Source of the DNA: UBA9620 sp965220695
GTDB lineage: Bacteria > Acidobacteriota > Vicinamibacteria > Vicinamibacterales > UBA8438
Assembly (NCBI GenBank): GCA_965220695.1
Contig: OZ244838.1
Span: forward strand, 3,906,001-3,970,000
DNA: 64,000 nucleotides
Direction: 5' to 3'
The translations under genes were made by a program, and so were the position numbers. Each line of letters opens with the position of its first letter. The first letter of the stretch is position 1. This document shows positions 33,068 to 41,835 of this stretch, in pieces. A model generated the notes under the pieces. The model had not been told where the DNA came from, did no database searches, and saw only the letters and a program-made list of their open reading frames with translations.

Positions 33068-33170
33068 ACAGGAACACCGATAGATCCAGTGGAAGGTGAG
33101 CGGCGCCGGAACCCGGTCAGGCGGATGTCCGTGACGGCGGAACGGGCAGGCGCCGGATGAACGTCACGCC

Positions 33171-33398
33171 TCAGTCCTGCTCCGCCCGGCGACGGCGCCC
33201 GCGCGCCGCGGCGGCAGGCGTCCGCTCGGTCGTTGGGCGGGTCCCGCGGGCCGGCAGTCGGCCGGCCTGTTGCAGCGCGCGCCGCAGGAGGAAATCGATC
33301 TGCCCGTTGACACTGCGCAGCTCGTCCCCGGCCCAGCGATGCAGCGCGGCGATGATCTCCGGGTCGGTGCGTAACAGAAAAGGTTTGCGTCCAGCCAT
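33171..33398 (-). CDS. Ribbon-helix-helix (Arc-like) protein
   Basis: A 75-residue protein: GRKPFLLRTDPEIIAALHRW (beta strand and first helix) and AGDELRSVNGQIDFLLRRAL (second helix), then a basic proline/alanine tail. This is the Arc-type DNA-binding fold. It follows the SPFH gene on the same strand with a 54-bp gap, an arrangement seen in several bacteria where such a small regulator accompanies an SPFH membrane protein. The ATG at 33398 is favoured over slightly longer starts. Confidence 0.7.
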   Translation of the reverse strand: MAGRKPFLLRTDPEIIAALHRWAGDELRSVNGQIDFLLRRALQQAGRLPARGTRPTTERTPAAAARGRRRRAEQD

Positions 33399-33452
33399 TC
33401 GCACCACCGCACTGCACCTGCGGGTTGCGGTTGCCCTCGTCCAGCAGCCTGG

Positions 33453-34328
33453 CTACTGGTGCAGGGTGCCCGTGTTGAGTACCGGCTGTGTGCCCTTGTC
33501 GCCGCACAGCACGACGAGCAGATTGCTCACCATGGCCGCTTTCCGCTCTTCATCGAGTTCGACGATCTGCCGGCTGGACAGTTGATCGAGCGCCATCTGC
33601 ACCATGCTGACGGCGCCCTCGACGATCTGGCTGCGGGCCGCGATGATGGCGCCCGCCTGCTGGCGCTGCAGCATCGCCGACGCGATCTCAGACGCGTAGG
33701 CCAGGTGCGTGATTCGCGCCTCGAGCACCTCGACGCCGGCCTTGTGGAGCCGGCCCTGAATCTCGGTTTTCATCTGGCCGGCGATCTCCTCCGTGTTGCC
33801 GCGCAGGGAGATCTCTTCCCCTTCATGCGTGTCGTAGGGGTACTGGGTCGCCAGGTTGCGGATCGCCGACTCGCTCTGGACGTGCACGTAGTTGACGTAG
33901 TCGTCCACTTCGAAGCTGGCCTCGGCGGTGTCGACCACCCTCCAGACGACGACGGCGGCCATCTCGATCGGGTTGCCTTCCGTATCGTTGACTTTCGAGC
34001 GCTCGGTCTCGAAGTTGCGCACACGCAGCGAGACGCGCCGCTTCGTGTAGAACGGATTGGCCCAGCGCAGACCCGGGTTGCTGGCGGTGCCCACATAGCG
34101 GCCGAACAACTGCACCACCCGCGCCTCGTTGGGGTTGACCACGAAGAGGCCCACCATCAGGAAGATGATGACCGGGACCAGAACGATGTTGATCACCCCG
34201 CCGATCGACACCTGACTGTCCTGCCTGACGTCCATGAGGAACAGCGTGATGTCGAGCGCGAGCGCGGCGAGCAGGCCGAGCAGCACGAGCAGGCCCGGCA
34301 AGGCGGTGAACGGCTTTTCCTTGATCAT
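33453..34328 (-). CDS. SPFH/Band 7 domain membrane protein
   Basis: A 291-residue stomatin/prohibitin-like protein with two N-terminal membrane segments (LPGLLVLLGLLAALALDITL, IVLVPVIIFLMVGLFVV) and an SPFH domain (NEARVVQLFGRYVGTASNPG, LRWANPFYTKRRVSLRVRNF, VVVWRVVDTAEASFEVDDYV). A coiled stretch follows (AGVEVLEARITHLAYASEIA). Such proteins build large ring assemblies in the membrane. A strong AGGAGG site precedes the ATG. Palindromes at 34358-34375 mark its promoter region. Confidence 0.88.
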   Translation of the reverse strand: MIKEKPFTALPGLLVLLGLLAALALDITLFLMDVRQDSQVSIGGVINIVLVPVIIFLMVGLFVVNPNEARVVQLFGRYVGTASNPGLRWANPFYTKRRVSLRVRNFETERSKVNDTEGNPIEMAAVVVWRVVDTAEASFEVDDYVNYVHVQSESAIRNLATQYPYDTHEGEEISLRGNTEEIAGQMKTEIQGRLHKAGVEVLEARITHLAYASEIASAMLQRQQAGAIIAARSQIVEGAVSMVQMALDQLSSRQIVELDEERKAAMVSNLLVVLCGDKGTQPVLNTGTLHQ

Positions 34329-34357
34329 GAATGCGCCTCCTGATTGATTTCACTCTT

Positions 34358-34375
34358 ATATCATAGTGATATCAC
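34358..34375. promoter_or_regulatory. Overlapping palindromes upstream of the SPFH gene
   Basis: ATATCA-TAG-TGATAT overlaps GTGATATCAC, an unusually AT-rich patch 30-47 bp upstream of the SPFH start. Candidate operator or promoter, possibly for the nearby GntR or Arc-like regulator. Confidence 0.5.
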
Positions 34376-34548
34376 ATTTCACAAGCACGGATCGATCATC
34401 CGCGTGTCGGGCGAGTGGCTCGCGCGCCAGCGGGCCGTGGGACCGGCGTACGCGGATGGCTGCTCCGCGGATATCATGTCGGTGCGCCCGTGCGGCGCGC
34501 TCACGATCGAGTCGGAGACCCCCGGATCGACGGCGCGAGGAATCACCG

Positions 34549-36546
34549 ATGCCATCTCCCACTGCCCAGATTCCGTCCCCGTTCCGGTTCCGCGCGGCGC
34601 TCTGGATTCTGGCGGCGGCATCCTTGCTCGGCGGCGCGCCGGCGGCGGCGCAGCACGGCGCGACCGGCGGCGAGTGGCGCACCTGGGCGGGCGACCTCGG
34701 CGCGACGCGCTATGCACCGCTCGATCAGATCGACGCCGGCAACTTCGGCGACCTGGAGGTCGCGTGGCGCTTCAGGACCGACAACCTCGGGCCGCGCCCC
34801 GACTTCAACCTGCAGTCGACACCGCTCGTCATCGACGGCGTGCTCTACACCACCGCCGGCAGCCGGCGCGCCGTCGTCGCGCTCGACGCCGCAACGGGCG
34901 AGCACCTGTGGATGTATCGCCTTGACGAGGGGGAGCGGGCCGAGCGGTCGATGCGGCGACTGTCGGGCCGCGGCGTCGGGTACTGGACGGACGGCGCCGG
35001 CGATGAACGGATCTATTTCGTAACCATCGGCTATCAACTCGTCGCGCTCGACGCCGCGACCGGCTGGCCGGTCCGGGACTTCGGCGCCGGCGGCGTCGTC
35101 GATCTCAAGCAGAACAACGACCAGGACCTCGACCCGGTCACGAGCGAGCTGGCCTGGAACGGCGCACCGGTGGTGGCCGGCAACGTCGTGCTCGTCGGCG
35201 CCGGAGGCCGCCCCGGGGGCTCGCCGCCGAGCCGCGCCACCGCCAAGGGCTACGTGCGCGGCTTCGACGCTCGCAGCGGTGAGCGGCTCTGGATCTTTCA
35301 CACCATTCCGCAACCGGGCGAATTCGGTCACGACACCTGGGCGGATGGCTCCTGGGAGTACACCGGCAACACCGGCGTCTGGACGCAGATGACCGTCGAC
35401 GCCGAGCTGGGCATCGCCTACCTGCCGGTCGAGATTCCGACCGGCGACTACTACGGGGGGCATCGACGAGGAGACAACCTGTTCGCCGAGAGTCTGGTCG
35501 CGGTGGACATCGAGACCGGCGAGCGCCTCTGGCACTTCCAGTTCGTGCATCATCCGATCTGGGACTACGACGTCCCCTGCGCGCCGATCCTCGCCGACAT
35601 CACGGTGGACGGCCGCACGATCAAGGCGATTGCGCAACCGACCAAGCAGGGCTGGGTCTATGTCTTCGACCGCGTGACCGGTGAGCCGGTGTGGCCGATC
35701 GAGGAACGGCCGGTGCCGGCCGGCGACATCCCGGGCGAGACCTATGCGCCGACGCAGCCGTTTCCCACGAAGCCGCCGCCGTTCGAGCGGCAGGGGTTCG
35801 AGCTCGACGAAATCATCGACCTGACGCCGGAAATCAGGGCCGAAGCGCTGCGCATCGCCCAACAGTACCGGACCGGTCCGATCTTCACGCCGCCGATCAC
35901 GCGCGGAGATGGGGACAAGTTCGGGACGTTGTTCGTCCCCAACGGGGCCAACTGGCCAGGCGGGTCCTTCGACCCGGAGACCGGCATCCTCTATATCTCG
36001 TCGCACACCCTCAGCCGTGTGCTCGCGATGCGCAACGACCCGGCGCGCTCGGACATGGACTACATCAACGGACCGGCCCGGGGGCCGGGGATGACGGTGC
36101 AGGGACTACCGTTGATGAAACCGCCATGGGGACGGATCACGGCGATCGATCTGAACGAGGGCGAGATCGTCTGGCAGGTCGCCCACGGCGAGACACCGGA
36201 CTGGATCAAGGAGCATCCGGCGCTGCAGGGCGTCGATATTCCGCGCACCGGGCGGGAGGGACCGGTCGGGACGCTGACGACGAAGACGCTCGTCATCTCG
36301 GGCGAAGGGGGGCGGCAGGCGGCCGAGGGCGGGTTCATCACGACCCCCGACGGCCGGCGCGGCGCGATGCTGCGCGCCTACGACAAGGCGACGGGCGAGA
36401 ACGTCGCCGCAGTCTACATGCCGGCGCCGCAGACCGGCACGCCGATGACCTACGTGCTCGACGGCCGGCAGTACCTCGTGGTAGCGACTGGTGGCCGGGA
36501 CGTGCCGGCCGAACTGCTGGCGTTCACGTTGCCGGACGGAAACTGA
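34549..36546 (+). CDS. PQQ-dependent dehydrogenase (quinoprotein)
   Basis: A 665-residue periplasmic eight-bladed propeller enzyme of the PQQ alcohol/glucose dehydrogenase class. The ATG at 34549 has GCGAGGAAT upstream and begins a signal peptide (FRAALWILAAASLLGGAPAA, cleavage near AAAQ). The mature start EWRTWAGDLGATRYAPLDQI is diagnostic, as are tryptophan-docking repeats (VVALDAATGEHLWMYRL, GYVRGFDARSGERLWIF, AVDIETGERLWHFQ, AIDLNEGEIVWQVAHGE). HHPIWDYDVPCAPILADI holds the usual conserved Asp. No cytochrome domain is attached. Close relatives are annotated as membrane-bound glucose/quinate-type dehydrogenases; the substrate is not deducible. It is transcribed divergently from the SPFH gene. 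Confidence 0.9.
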   Translation: MPSPTAQIPSPFRFRAALWILAAASLLGGAPAAAQHGATGGEWRTWAGDLGATRYAPLDQIDAGNFGDLEVAWRFRTDNLGPRPDFNLQSTPLVIDGVLYTTAGSRRAVVALDAATGEHLWMYRLDEGERAERSMRRLSGRGVGYWTDGAGDERIYFVTIGYQLVALDAATGWPVRDFGAGGVVDLKQNNDQDLDPVTSELAWNGAPVVAGNVVLVGAGGRPGGSPPSRATAKGYVRGFDARSGERLWIFHTIPQPGEFGHDTWADGSWEYTGNTGVWTQMTVDAELGIAYLPVEIPTGDYYGGHRRGDNLFAESLVAVDIETGERLWHFQFVHHPIWDYDVPCAPILADITVDGRTIKAIAQPTKQGWVYVFDRVTGEPVWPIEERPVPAGDIPGETYAPTQPFPTKPPPFERQGFELDEIIDLTPEIRAEALRIAQQYRTGPIFTPPITRGDGDKFGTLFVPNGANWPGGSFDPETGILYISSHTLSRVLAMRNDPARSDMDYINGPARGPGMTVQGLPLMKPPWGRITAIDLNEGEIVWQVAHGETPDWIKEHPALQGVDIPRTGREGPVGTLTTKTLVISGEGGRQAAEGGFITTPDGRRGAMLRAYDKATGENVAAVYMPAPQTGTPMTYVLDGRQYLVVATGGRDVPAELLAFTLPDGN

Positions 36547-36618
36547 GGCTCGCAACTCGAAGACCACCGTTGCCGGACGACCGCCCGCGGGTGCCCGCGC
36601 ACCGCTCCGTCGAGACGA

Positions 36619-37218
36619 TTACCCCGTCGCCGCCGCGGGCCGCGGTTGGCGCAACAGCCAGACCAGCGCACAGCCGGTTACGGCGCCGTACATGATCCCG
36701 AGCGCGGCCCAGCCGGCGTTCGCGGTCAGCGCCGCGTCCATGACGGCGGACAGCAGCCCGACCCCGGGGCCGGCGGCAACCCAGCCCGCGGCGCTGGCCG
36801 CCACCCACCAGCCCGCCCTTGTCACCCGCCGCCGCAACACCAGCCATTGCAGCACCCCGACCAGGGGCCCGAACAGACCCGCCCCGACGACCCAGCCGGC
36901 GTCCGCGCCCACGACCGCGCCGCCGGCGAAGATGACCACACCGCCGATGAGTGCGCCGAGCGGGCCGGCCGCCATCCACCCGCCCGCTCGGGCCACGTGC
37001 CGCCGCAGCACCAGCCATTGCAGCACGCCGGCCAGGGTGCCGCCGGCGGCCACACCGGCGTACCCGGCCACGATGATGTCCCCGGATCCGCCCGCGGCGA
37101 CGCCCGCGGGGCCGCCCACGGCCCACCCGATCGTGCTGGCCAGCACCCACCCGAGCCACACGCGCCAATCCTTCGGCCGGCTCTGTCCCTTGCGCGCGGC
37201 ACTTTGTTCATCGTTCAT
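36619..37218 (-). CDS. Glycine-rich polytopic membrane protein with internal repeat
   Basis: A 199-residue membrane protein of about six helices built from two similar halves, each with GVLQWLVLRRxVxRAGWW at its core (GVLQWLVLRRHVARAGGWMA and GVLQWLVLRRRVTRAGWWVA). Small residues dominate the helices (AGVAAGGTLAG). The family is an unnamed one common in actinobacteria and cyanobacteria. Its start overlaps the stop of a 23-codon remnant at 37215-37286 in an ATGA arrangement, mirroring the pair at 37300 and 37743. Confidence 0.65.
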   Translation of the reverse strand: MNDEQSAARKGQSRPKDWRVWLGWVLASTIGWAVGGPAGVAAGGSGDIIVAGYAGVAAGGTLAGVLQWLVLRRHVARAGGWMAAGPLGALIGGVVIFAGGAVVGADAGWVVGAGLFGPLVGVLQWLVLRRRVTRAGWWVAASAAGWVAAGPGVGLLSAVMDAALTANAGWAALGIMYGAVTGCALVWLLRQPRPAAATG

Positions 37219-37286
37219 CGCAGACTCGCTCCATCGATGAACCGGGTGCGCGTGTTCGCATCCCGGTCGTCGAAGGCGTACTTCAT
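37215..37286 (-). pseudogene. Remnant of a paralogue of the 37743-38717 gene
   Basis: A 23-codon frame, MKYAFDDRDANTRTRFIDGA followed by SLR and stop, that aligns with the end of the product at 37743 (EFVDYREAETGARLIAGGSR). Like that gene it ends in an ATGA overlap with a small membrane protein gene. A GAAAGAGGT lies upstream, so it may now act only as a translated leader for the next gene. Confidence 0.5.
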
Positions 37287-37299
37287 GGTCTGACCTCTT

Positions 37300-37746
37300 T
37301 CAGCGAAAGGTGTTTTCGACGCGCACCGATTTCTTGAAGTACAGCGTCCAGGCCAGCGCCCATCCCAGCGAAACGGACACGATGACCGAGAGCGTCCCTG
37401 CTACGGCGCGCAGCTCCTCCCCGCGCAACGGCGGCGTGTCCTCGCCGCTCATCGGAAACATGATCACACTGATGGAACGCAGCGTCATCAACACCGCGGC
37501 AGTCCACAACGCCGCGATATTCCAGCGCGGCGCCCTCGGGGATTTCATGAGAATGAGGAGCAGGGGAATCGCAAGCACGATGAAGATCGCGAGCATGAGC
37601 ACAAGGGGATACTCGAAGAACCACCCGGACAGACCCATCGCATAGACCGTCAGGATCGGGATTGAACCGACGATGTAGACCAGCAGCCAGCCAGTTACGC
37701 CCTTCACACTGTCTCGTACCATCGGAACCTCATCTTCAGCGTTCAT
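37300..37746 (-). CDS. Small four-helix membrane protein, DUF2569-like
   Basis: A 148-residue membrane protein: an acidic cytoplasmic start (MNAEDEVPMVRDSVKG), GWLLVYIVGSIPILTVY, FFEYPLVLMLAIFIVLAIPL, WNIAALWTAAVLMTLRSISV and LSVIVSVSLGWALAWTLYF. The first helix motif V-x-G-W-L and overall size resemble DUF2569 proteins. The ATG overlaps the previous stop (ATGA), so it is co-translated with the secreted protein at 37743. Confidence 0.65.
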   Translation of the reverse strand: MNAEDEVPMVRDSVKGVTGWLLVYIVGSIPILTVYAMGLSGWFFEYPLVLMLAIFIVLAIPLLLILMKSPRAPRWNIAALWTAAVLMTLRSISVIMFPMSGEDTPPLRGEELRAVAGTLSVIVSVSLGWALAWTLYFKKSVRVENTFR

Positions 37747-38717
37747 TGCCGGCTTCCGCCAGCGATGAGCCGGGCGCCCGTTTCCGCTTCCCGGTAGTCG
37801 ACGAATTCGCGCGTGACCGTCACGTCGAACCCGCCGAGCGCCGTCGTGACGCGTCCGGTCGTCGTCACCCGCGCCGGCAGCCAGACGCCGCCGATCGGCG
37901 CCATGTCGGCCGACGACTCGAGACCGTCCACCCGCAAGAGCCACCGGAACGGGAGAAAATCGAGCCCGGGGTTGTCGAAGGTGAACTTCACGATCTGATG
38001 GACCTCGGGATCGACCCAGTAGGTGACGAGCGAGGTCTTGTTGAACCCGTGGTTCATCCGTGCGTCGAACCCCTGGTCCACCTGCGCGGTCGGGTAGTAC
38101 TCGATCCGCACGGCCTCGCGTTCGGCCACGGTCTCGCGGCCGGCGAAGTAGTAGCTGCCCGGCTCGAACGGGAACTCCGTGAAGTAGTAGGTGTCGGCCA
38201 GGAACCGCGGCTCGATGTCCTCCCCGTCGCTACCGGTGCGCCGCCGCTCTTCCTCGCGCAGCCACGCGTCTTCGTAGGCGCGGCGCCGCGTTTCGTCGAT
38301 CTCGACGCCATCGACCTGCACCGGACGGCGCACCGCCACGCCGTCGCGGACGTACCATGCATACTCCCACCGCCGCTCGGAGAGCGGCAGTTCCAACGGC
38401 GCCTCGAACTCGAGGGTAAGGATCTCGCGCAGGATGAAGTCGCCCAGCCGCCGCCACGAGGTATCGCGGTTGTCGAACACCCGCTTCATGAAACGGTCGA
38501 CGTCGTTGCCGCCTTGCGTGGTCTGGCTGCCCGCGCCGGGCTGCGCCGCCGCCGGCGGAGACGCGACCACGGTCGCCAGCACAAAAGCGAGCGGCACCAG
38601 GCGTCTCGTCCACCGGTGGCTGGCGAGACGAACGTGAGCCGTGCACGTGCGTCCGCATCGTTGTCCGTTGAACGCCACGACCGGGTTGGCCGTCAGGTGG
38701 GCGACTTCGGAATCCAT
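37743..38717 (-). CDS. Secreted protein, LolA-like beta-sheet features, probable sigma-54 control
   Basis: A 324-residue protein; the ATG at 38717 is preceded by GGAGCG, but the signal-like hydrophobic stretch (RLVPLAFVLATVVASPPAAA) starts some 40 residues in, so a later start is possible. The mature part has many alternating strands (WYVRDGVAVRRPVQVDGVEI, TYYFTEFPFEPGSYYFAGRE, AVRIEYYPTAQVDQGF, VTYWVDPEVHQIVKFTFDNP) that recall outer-membrane lipoprotein-sorting or MucB/LolA-type sheets. No family is assigned. A good -24/-12 promoter lies at 38754-38773, 37 bp ahead, and the activator gene is next upstream. Its stop overlaps the next start. Confidence 0.65.
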   Translation of the reverse strand: MDSEVAHLTANPVVAFNGQRCGRTCTAHVRLASHRWTRRLVPLAFVLATVVASPPAAAQPGAGSQTTQGGNDVDRFMKRVFDNRDTSWRRLGDFILREILTLEFEAPLELPLSERRWEYAWYVRDGVAVRRPVQVDGVEIDETRRRAYEDAWLREEERRRTGSDGEDIEPRFLADTYYFTEFPFEPGSYYFAGRETVAEREAVRIEYYPTAQVDQGFDARMNHGFNKTSLVTYWVDPEVHQIVKFTFDNPGLDFLPFRWLLRVDGLESSADMAPIGGVWLPARVTTTGRVTTALGGFDVTVTREFVDYREAETGARLIAGGSRQ

Positions 38718-38753
38718 GGGACGCTCCGGTGTCAGACTGCGCACGACACCGAA

Positions 38754-38773
38754 CAAAGCACAGGTGATGCCAA
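38754..38773 (-). promoter_or_regulatory. Sigma-54 (-24/-12) promoter
   Basis: Minus-strand TTGGCATCACCTGTGCTTTG: GG and GC dinucleotides are separated by exactly 10 bp and flanked as in the TGGCA...TGC consensus. Transcription would begin about 30 bp ahead of the 38717 start codon. The next gene upstream encodes a sigma-54 activator. Confidence 0.65.
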
Positions 38774-38978
38774 CCGGCGGTCGTTCGCCCAAGTGCTTGT
38801 CATGGAGTCAGTTGAGACGTTCAGACGCGGGCGGACAGGCGGGACGCGCCCTGCGGATCGGACACTGAGTGTCATGCGGTGTACATCTGGTGTGCGCGCG
38901 CGGCCGGTCAGACACGAGCGTTGAACGACGGCGGCGCCGCCTCCCGCGAGTCGCCTCGCGGCCCGCAGCGTCGCGCGG

Positions 38979-40520
38979 TCAGGACCGTGGTCCGGTCCCG
39001 GTCGTCAGCCGCTCGAGCAACGCAGGGTCGACGGCGCGCTTGACCGTGCGCCGGTCGAGCTCCAGACGCCGGGCGGTTTCCTGGTAGCTGCCGGTGTGCG
39101 CATAGACCAGTGTGCAGTACTGTCGGACGAGTTCCTTGGCGCTGACGCCCCCCTCGCGCAACGCCTCGCCGAGTTCGACGCCCGGACCGTCCGCCGGAGC
39201 GGCAGGCGGGCGATACCGCTTGCGTACGAGCACGTTCCGGACGCACTGCTCCAGTTCTCTGACGTTGCCGGGCCACGCGTAGTCGGCGCCGAGGTCCCGA
39301 TCGACGCAGGCCAGCACCTCGTCGGCCAGGTCGGCAGCTTCGTCCGCACCCACCACCCGCTCGCTGACGAACACCACGAGGTGGCGCAGCTCGCCGGGCG
39401 AGTCGCGAAGCTGGTCGCGAAGCGACGGGGTCACGATCAGATCCGAGCAGAGCCGGTAGTAGAGGTCCTCCCGGAACCGACCGGCGCGCATTTCGGCCTC
39501 GAGATCGCGGTTGGTCGAGGCGATCAGCTTGCCCTGGAAGTTGCGCGGCGTGGTCTCGCCAATGCGCTGAAACTCGCGCGTCTGCAGCACCCGCAACAGC
39601 TTGACCTGGATCGACGCGTCGATCTCGCCGATCTCGTCGAGCAGCACGGCACCGAGCGGCGGACACGCTTCCAGCCAGCCGACGCGGTCCTCCAGCGCCC
39701 CGGTGAACGCGCCCTTCCGGTGCCCGAACAGCTCCGACTCGATGAGCGTCGGCGACAGCGCCGACAGATTCAGCGCGTGGAAGGCCCCGTCGAGATCGGC
39801 GACGAACGTTTCGCGGTCGGGGTCGAACGGAATGTAGCGCGAGAGCGCGATGGCGCGGGCCACGAGCTCCTTGCCCGTGCCCGAAGGTCCGGTCACCAGC
39901 GTGGTGACATCGTGCATCCGGCGGAAGAGCGAGCGCTGGTAGCGTCGCATGTCGTGCGTGAAGATCGATTGCCACACGGCGGCGCGCAGGTTGGCCGCGG
40001 GACGCGACCCGCCGACGAGATGACTGAAGATGAGGTCGAAGGCGCGGCGGATCTGGTAGAAGCAGGCGAAAAGGTGCGGGGCGTCCCCGCTGCCCGGCAG
40101 ACGGACCCCGTCAATCGCCAGGAAGTGCCGCACGTCGCGGCAGAAGCGCTGGTAGCACTTGAGCCGGCGCCGGCCGCGCGCGGGATCGACGTGTACCTGG
40201 TGCAACTCATCCGCGTAGCGCAGATACAACGCGGTGACCACGATGTAGGCGTATAGCGCAAGCTCCCCGGCGGTCGCGGACCGCGAGCGCAGCAACCGCT
40301 CCCGGATGTCCCGCGCCACCCGCTCCGAGACGGCGCCCAACTGCTTCATGGCCGGGTTCTCCGCGTCGGGCCGCAGACTCCAGACCGCGCCATGCGGCAC
40401 GTATTGCGCGCCGAGCACCGTGCGTTCCAGATCGATGAACTCCGGGTCGAACGGATTGCAGTGGGTCAGACGCGCCAGCGCTTCGATGGACTGACGCTCG
40501 TCGGGCCGGAACAGTGGCAT
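38979..40520 (-). CDS. Sigma-54-dependent transcriptional activator
   Basis: A 513-residue bacterial enhancer-binding protein. The AAA+ domain has Walker A GPSGTGKE (about residue 211), the sigma-54 contact loop GAFTGA (about 270), Walker B VLLDEIGEID (about 291) and the arginine-rich sensor region FREDLYYRLCSDLIVTPSLR. The C-terminus ends with a Fis-type helix-turn-helix (GSYQETARRLELDRRTVKRA). The N-terminal 200 residues do not match a receiver, GAF or PAS domain that I can recognise and are helical (ERVARDIRERLLRSRSATAG, LKCYQRFCRDVRHFLAIDG). The ATG at 40520 is where homology begins. The likely target is the operon just downstream, which has its own sigma-54 promoter. Confidence 0.88.
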   Translation of the reverse strand: MPLFRPDERQSIEALARLTHCNPFDPEFIDLERTVLGAQYVPHGAVWSLRPDAENPAMKQLGAVSERVARDIRERLLRSRSATAGELALYAYIVVTALYLRYADELHQVHVDPARGRRRLKCYQRFCRDVRHFLAIDGVRLPGSGDAPHLFACFYQIRRAFDLIFSHLVGGSRPAANLRAAVWQSIFTHDMRRYQRSLFRRMHDVTTLVTGPSGTGKELVARAIALSRYIPFDPDRETFVADLDGAFHALNLSALSPTLIESELFGHRKGAFTGALEDRVGWLEACPPLGAVLLDEIGEIDASIQVKLLRVLQTREFQRIGETTPRNFQGKLIASTNRDLEAEMRAGRFREDLYYRLCSDLIVTPSLRDQLRDSPGELRHLVVFVSERVVGADEAADLADEVLACVDRDLGADYAWPGNVRELEQCVRNVLVRKRYRPPAAPADGPGVELGEALREGGVSAKELVRQYCTLVYAHTGSYQETARRLELDRRTVKRAVDPALLERLTTGTGPRS

Positions 40521-40838
40521 GCGGATACCCGCTGAGTCGTCACCACGGGCTGTGGGGCGATGGACATGAAATGTACGCCGATGATCACTTCGTGTCAACA
40601 GATCGGCAGCGATCACCGTGTGTCCGGCACCGTGTCGGGGGGCTGACCCCCGTGGCGCCGCTACTGCGGCCAACCACCGCTGCTCGTACTGCCTCGCCGG
40701 AGTCGAGCCCCGGGGGCTGCCGCCCGGCGCGGGCCCGGCGGAAGTCCAGCCATCTGCCGTGGATTCGCCGTAAGATCGCAACAGGCCGTCAGCCACCCTG
40801 GCGGTTCAGGAGACATGCCGCGCGCCAGGAGCCAGCGT
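40521..40838. other. Divergent intergenic region, no gene seen
   Basis: 318 bp between the sigma-54 activator and the hydrolase. It contains a short GC hairpin (GGGGG-CTGA-CCCCC near 40637) and no open frame of coding character. A GG-N10-GC match near 40654 is too far from the start to trust. Confidence 0.45.
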
Positions 40839-41786
40839 ATGACCAGACACCCCCGTATCGCCGCCGCCGCGCTCGCGGCGGTTTGCATCGTGGTCGTCGC
40901 CGCGGGCGAACAGCCCCGGGGCGGACAATTCGCGGGCGTCGAGCTGACGACCGTGCCCGTGGCGGGCAACGTCCACATGCTGCAGCGCCCGGGCGGAGGC
41001 GGCAATGTCGGCGTCTTTGCCGGACCCGACGGCGTGTTGCTCGTCGATTCCCTGTTCGCGCCGCTGGCCGAGCGGCTGGTCGACGCCGTGCGGCGCGTCT
41101 CGGCCGGCGAGATACGCTTCCTGATCAATACCCACGTGCATCCCGACCACATCGGCGGCAACGCACCGCTGGCCGGACGGGACGTCCTCATCTTCGCGCA
41201 CGACAACGTCAGGGTGCGTGCGCTCGAACAGCTCCGCTTTCCGCGCGGCGGCGGACGCTTCGCCCCGCAGCCGCCCGACGCGGCGCGGCCGGTCGTGACC
41301 TACAACGACGCCGTGAGCTTTCACTTGAACGGCGAGGAGGTGCGCGCGTTTCTCGCGCCGGCGGCCCACACCGACGGCGACACCTTCGTCCACTTTCCGG
41401 ATTCGGATGTGCTGCACCTGGGGGACGTCTTCCGCACCACGAGCTATCCGGTCGTCGACGTCTACAACGGCGGTTCGGTGGCGGGAACGATCGAAGCGCT
41501 CGAGACCGCGATCGCCATCGCGGGACCGGACACCAGGGTGATTCCGGGCCACGGTCTGCGCGTGGTGGGGCGCGAGGCGATGATGGAATTCCGCGACATG
41601 ATCGTCGACATCCGCGACCAGGTGCGGGCGCAGATCGCCTCGGGCCGCACCCTGGAGGAGGTCATGGCCGCGGCGCCCACGGCCGCCTACGACGCCCAGT
41701 GGGGACAGGAAGCGTCCTGGACCGCGAACGACTTCGTCCCGATCGTGTTCTACGAGCTCGGCGGCGGGGCGCTGTTCGTCCGCTGA
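40839..41786 (+). CDS. Secreted metallo-beta-lactamase-fold hydrolase
   Basis: A 315-residue exported MBL-fold protein. The start at 40839 has AGGAG seven bases ahead; the upstream ATG at 40815 has a site only two bases away. A signal peptide ends near VAAGEQ. Metal-binding motif: THVHPDHIGG with His99, His101, Asp103 and His104; further ligands appear as AHTDGDTFVHF, HLGDVF and IPGHG. The order fits a dinuclear zinc hydrolase of the secreted MBL group found near quinoprotein and methanol-type systems. Beta-lactam activity is not implied. It is transcribed divergently from the sigma-54 activator. Confidence 0.85.
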   Translation: MTRHPRIAAAALAAVCIVVVAAGEQPRGGQFAGVELTTVPVAGNVHMLQRPGGGGNVGVFAGPDGVLLVDSLFAPLAERLVDAVRRVSAGEIRFLINTHVHPDHIGGNAPLAGRDVLIFAHDNVRVRALEQLRFPRGGGRFAPQPPDAARPVVTYNDAVSFHLNGEEVRAFLAPAAHTDGDTFVHFPDSDVLHLGDVFRTTSYPVVDVYNGGSVAGTIEALETAIAIAGPDTRVIPGHGLRVVGREAMMEFRDMIVDIRDQVRAQIASGRTLEEVMAAAPTAAYDAQWGQEASWTANDFVPIVFYELGGGALFVR

Positions 41787-41835
41787 CCCGGACCCGAACG
41801 ACGGCAGGTCGGCGCGCGATGCGGCGCCCCGCGCG

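Noticed and set aside
40653..40668. GG-N10-GC match as a sigma-54 promoter for the MBL gene
   Set aside because: Lies about 170 bp from the start codon in GC-rich sequence where such matches arise easily by chance.
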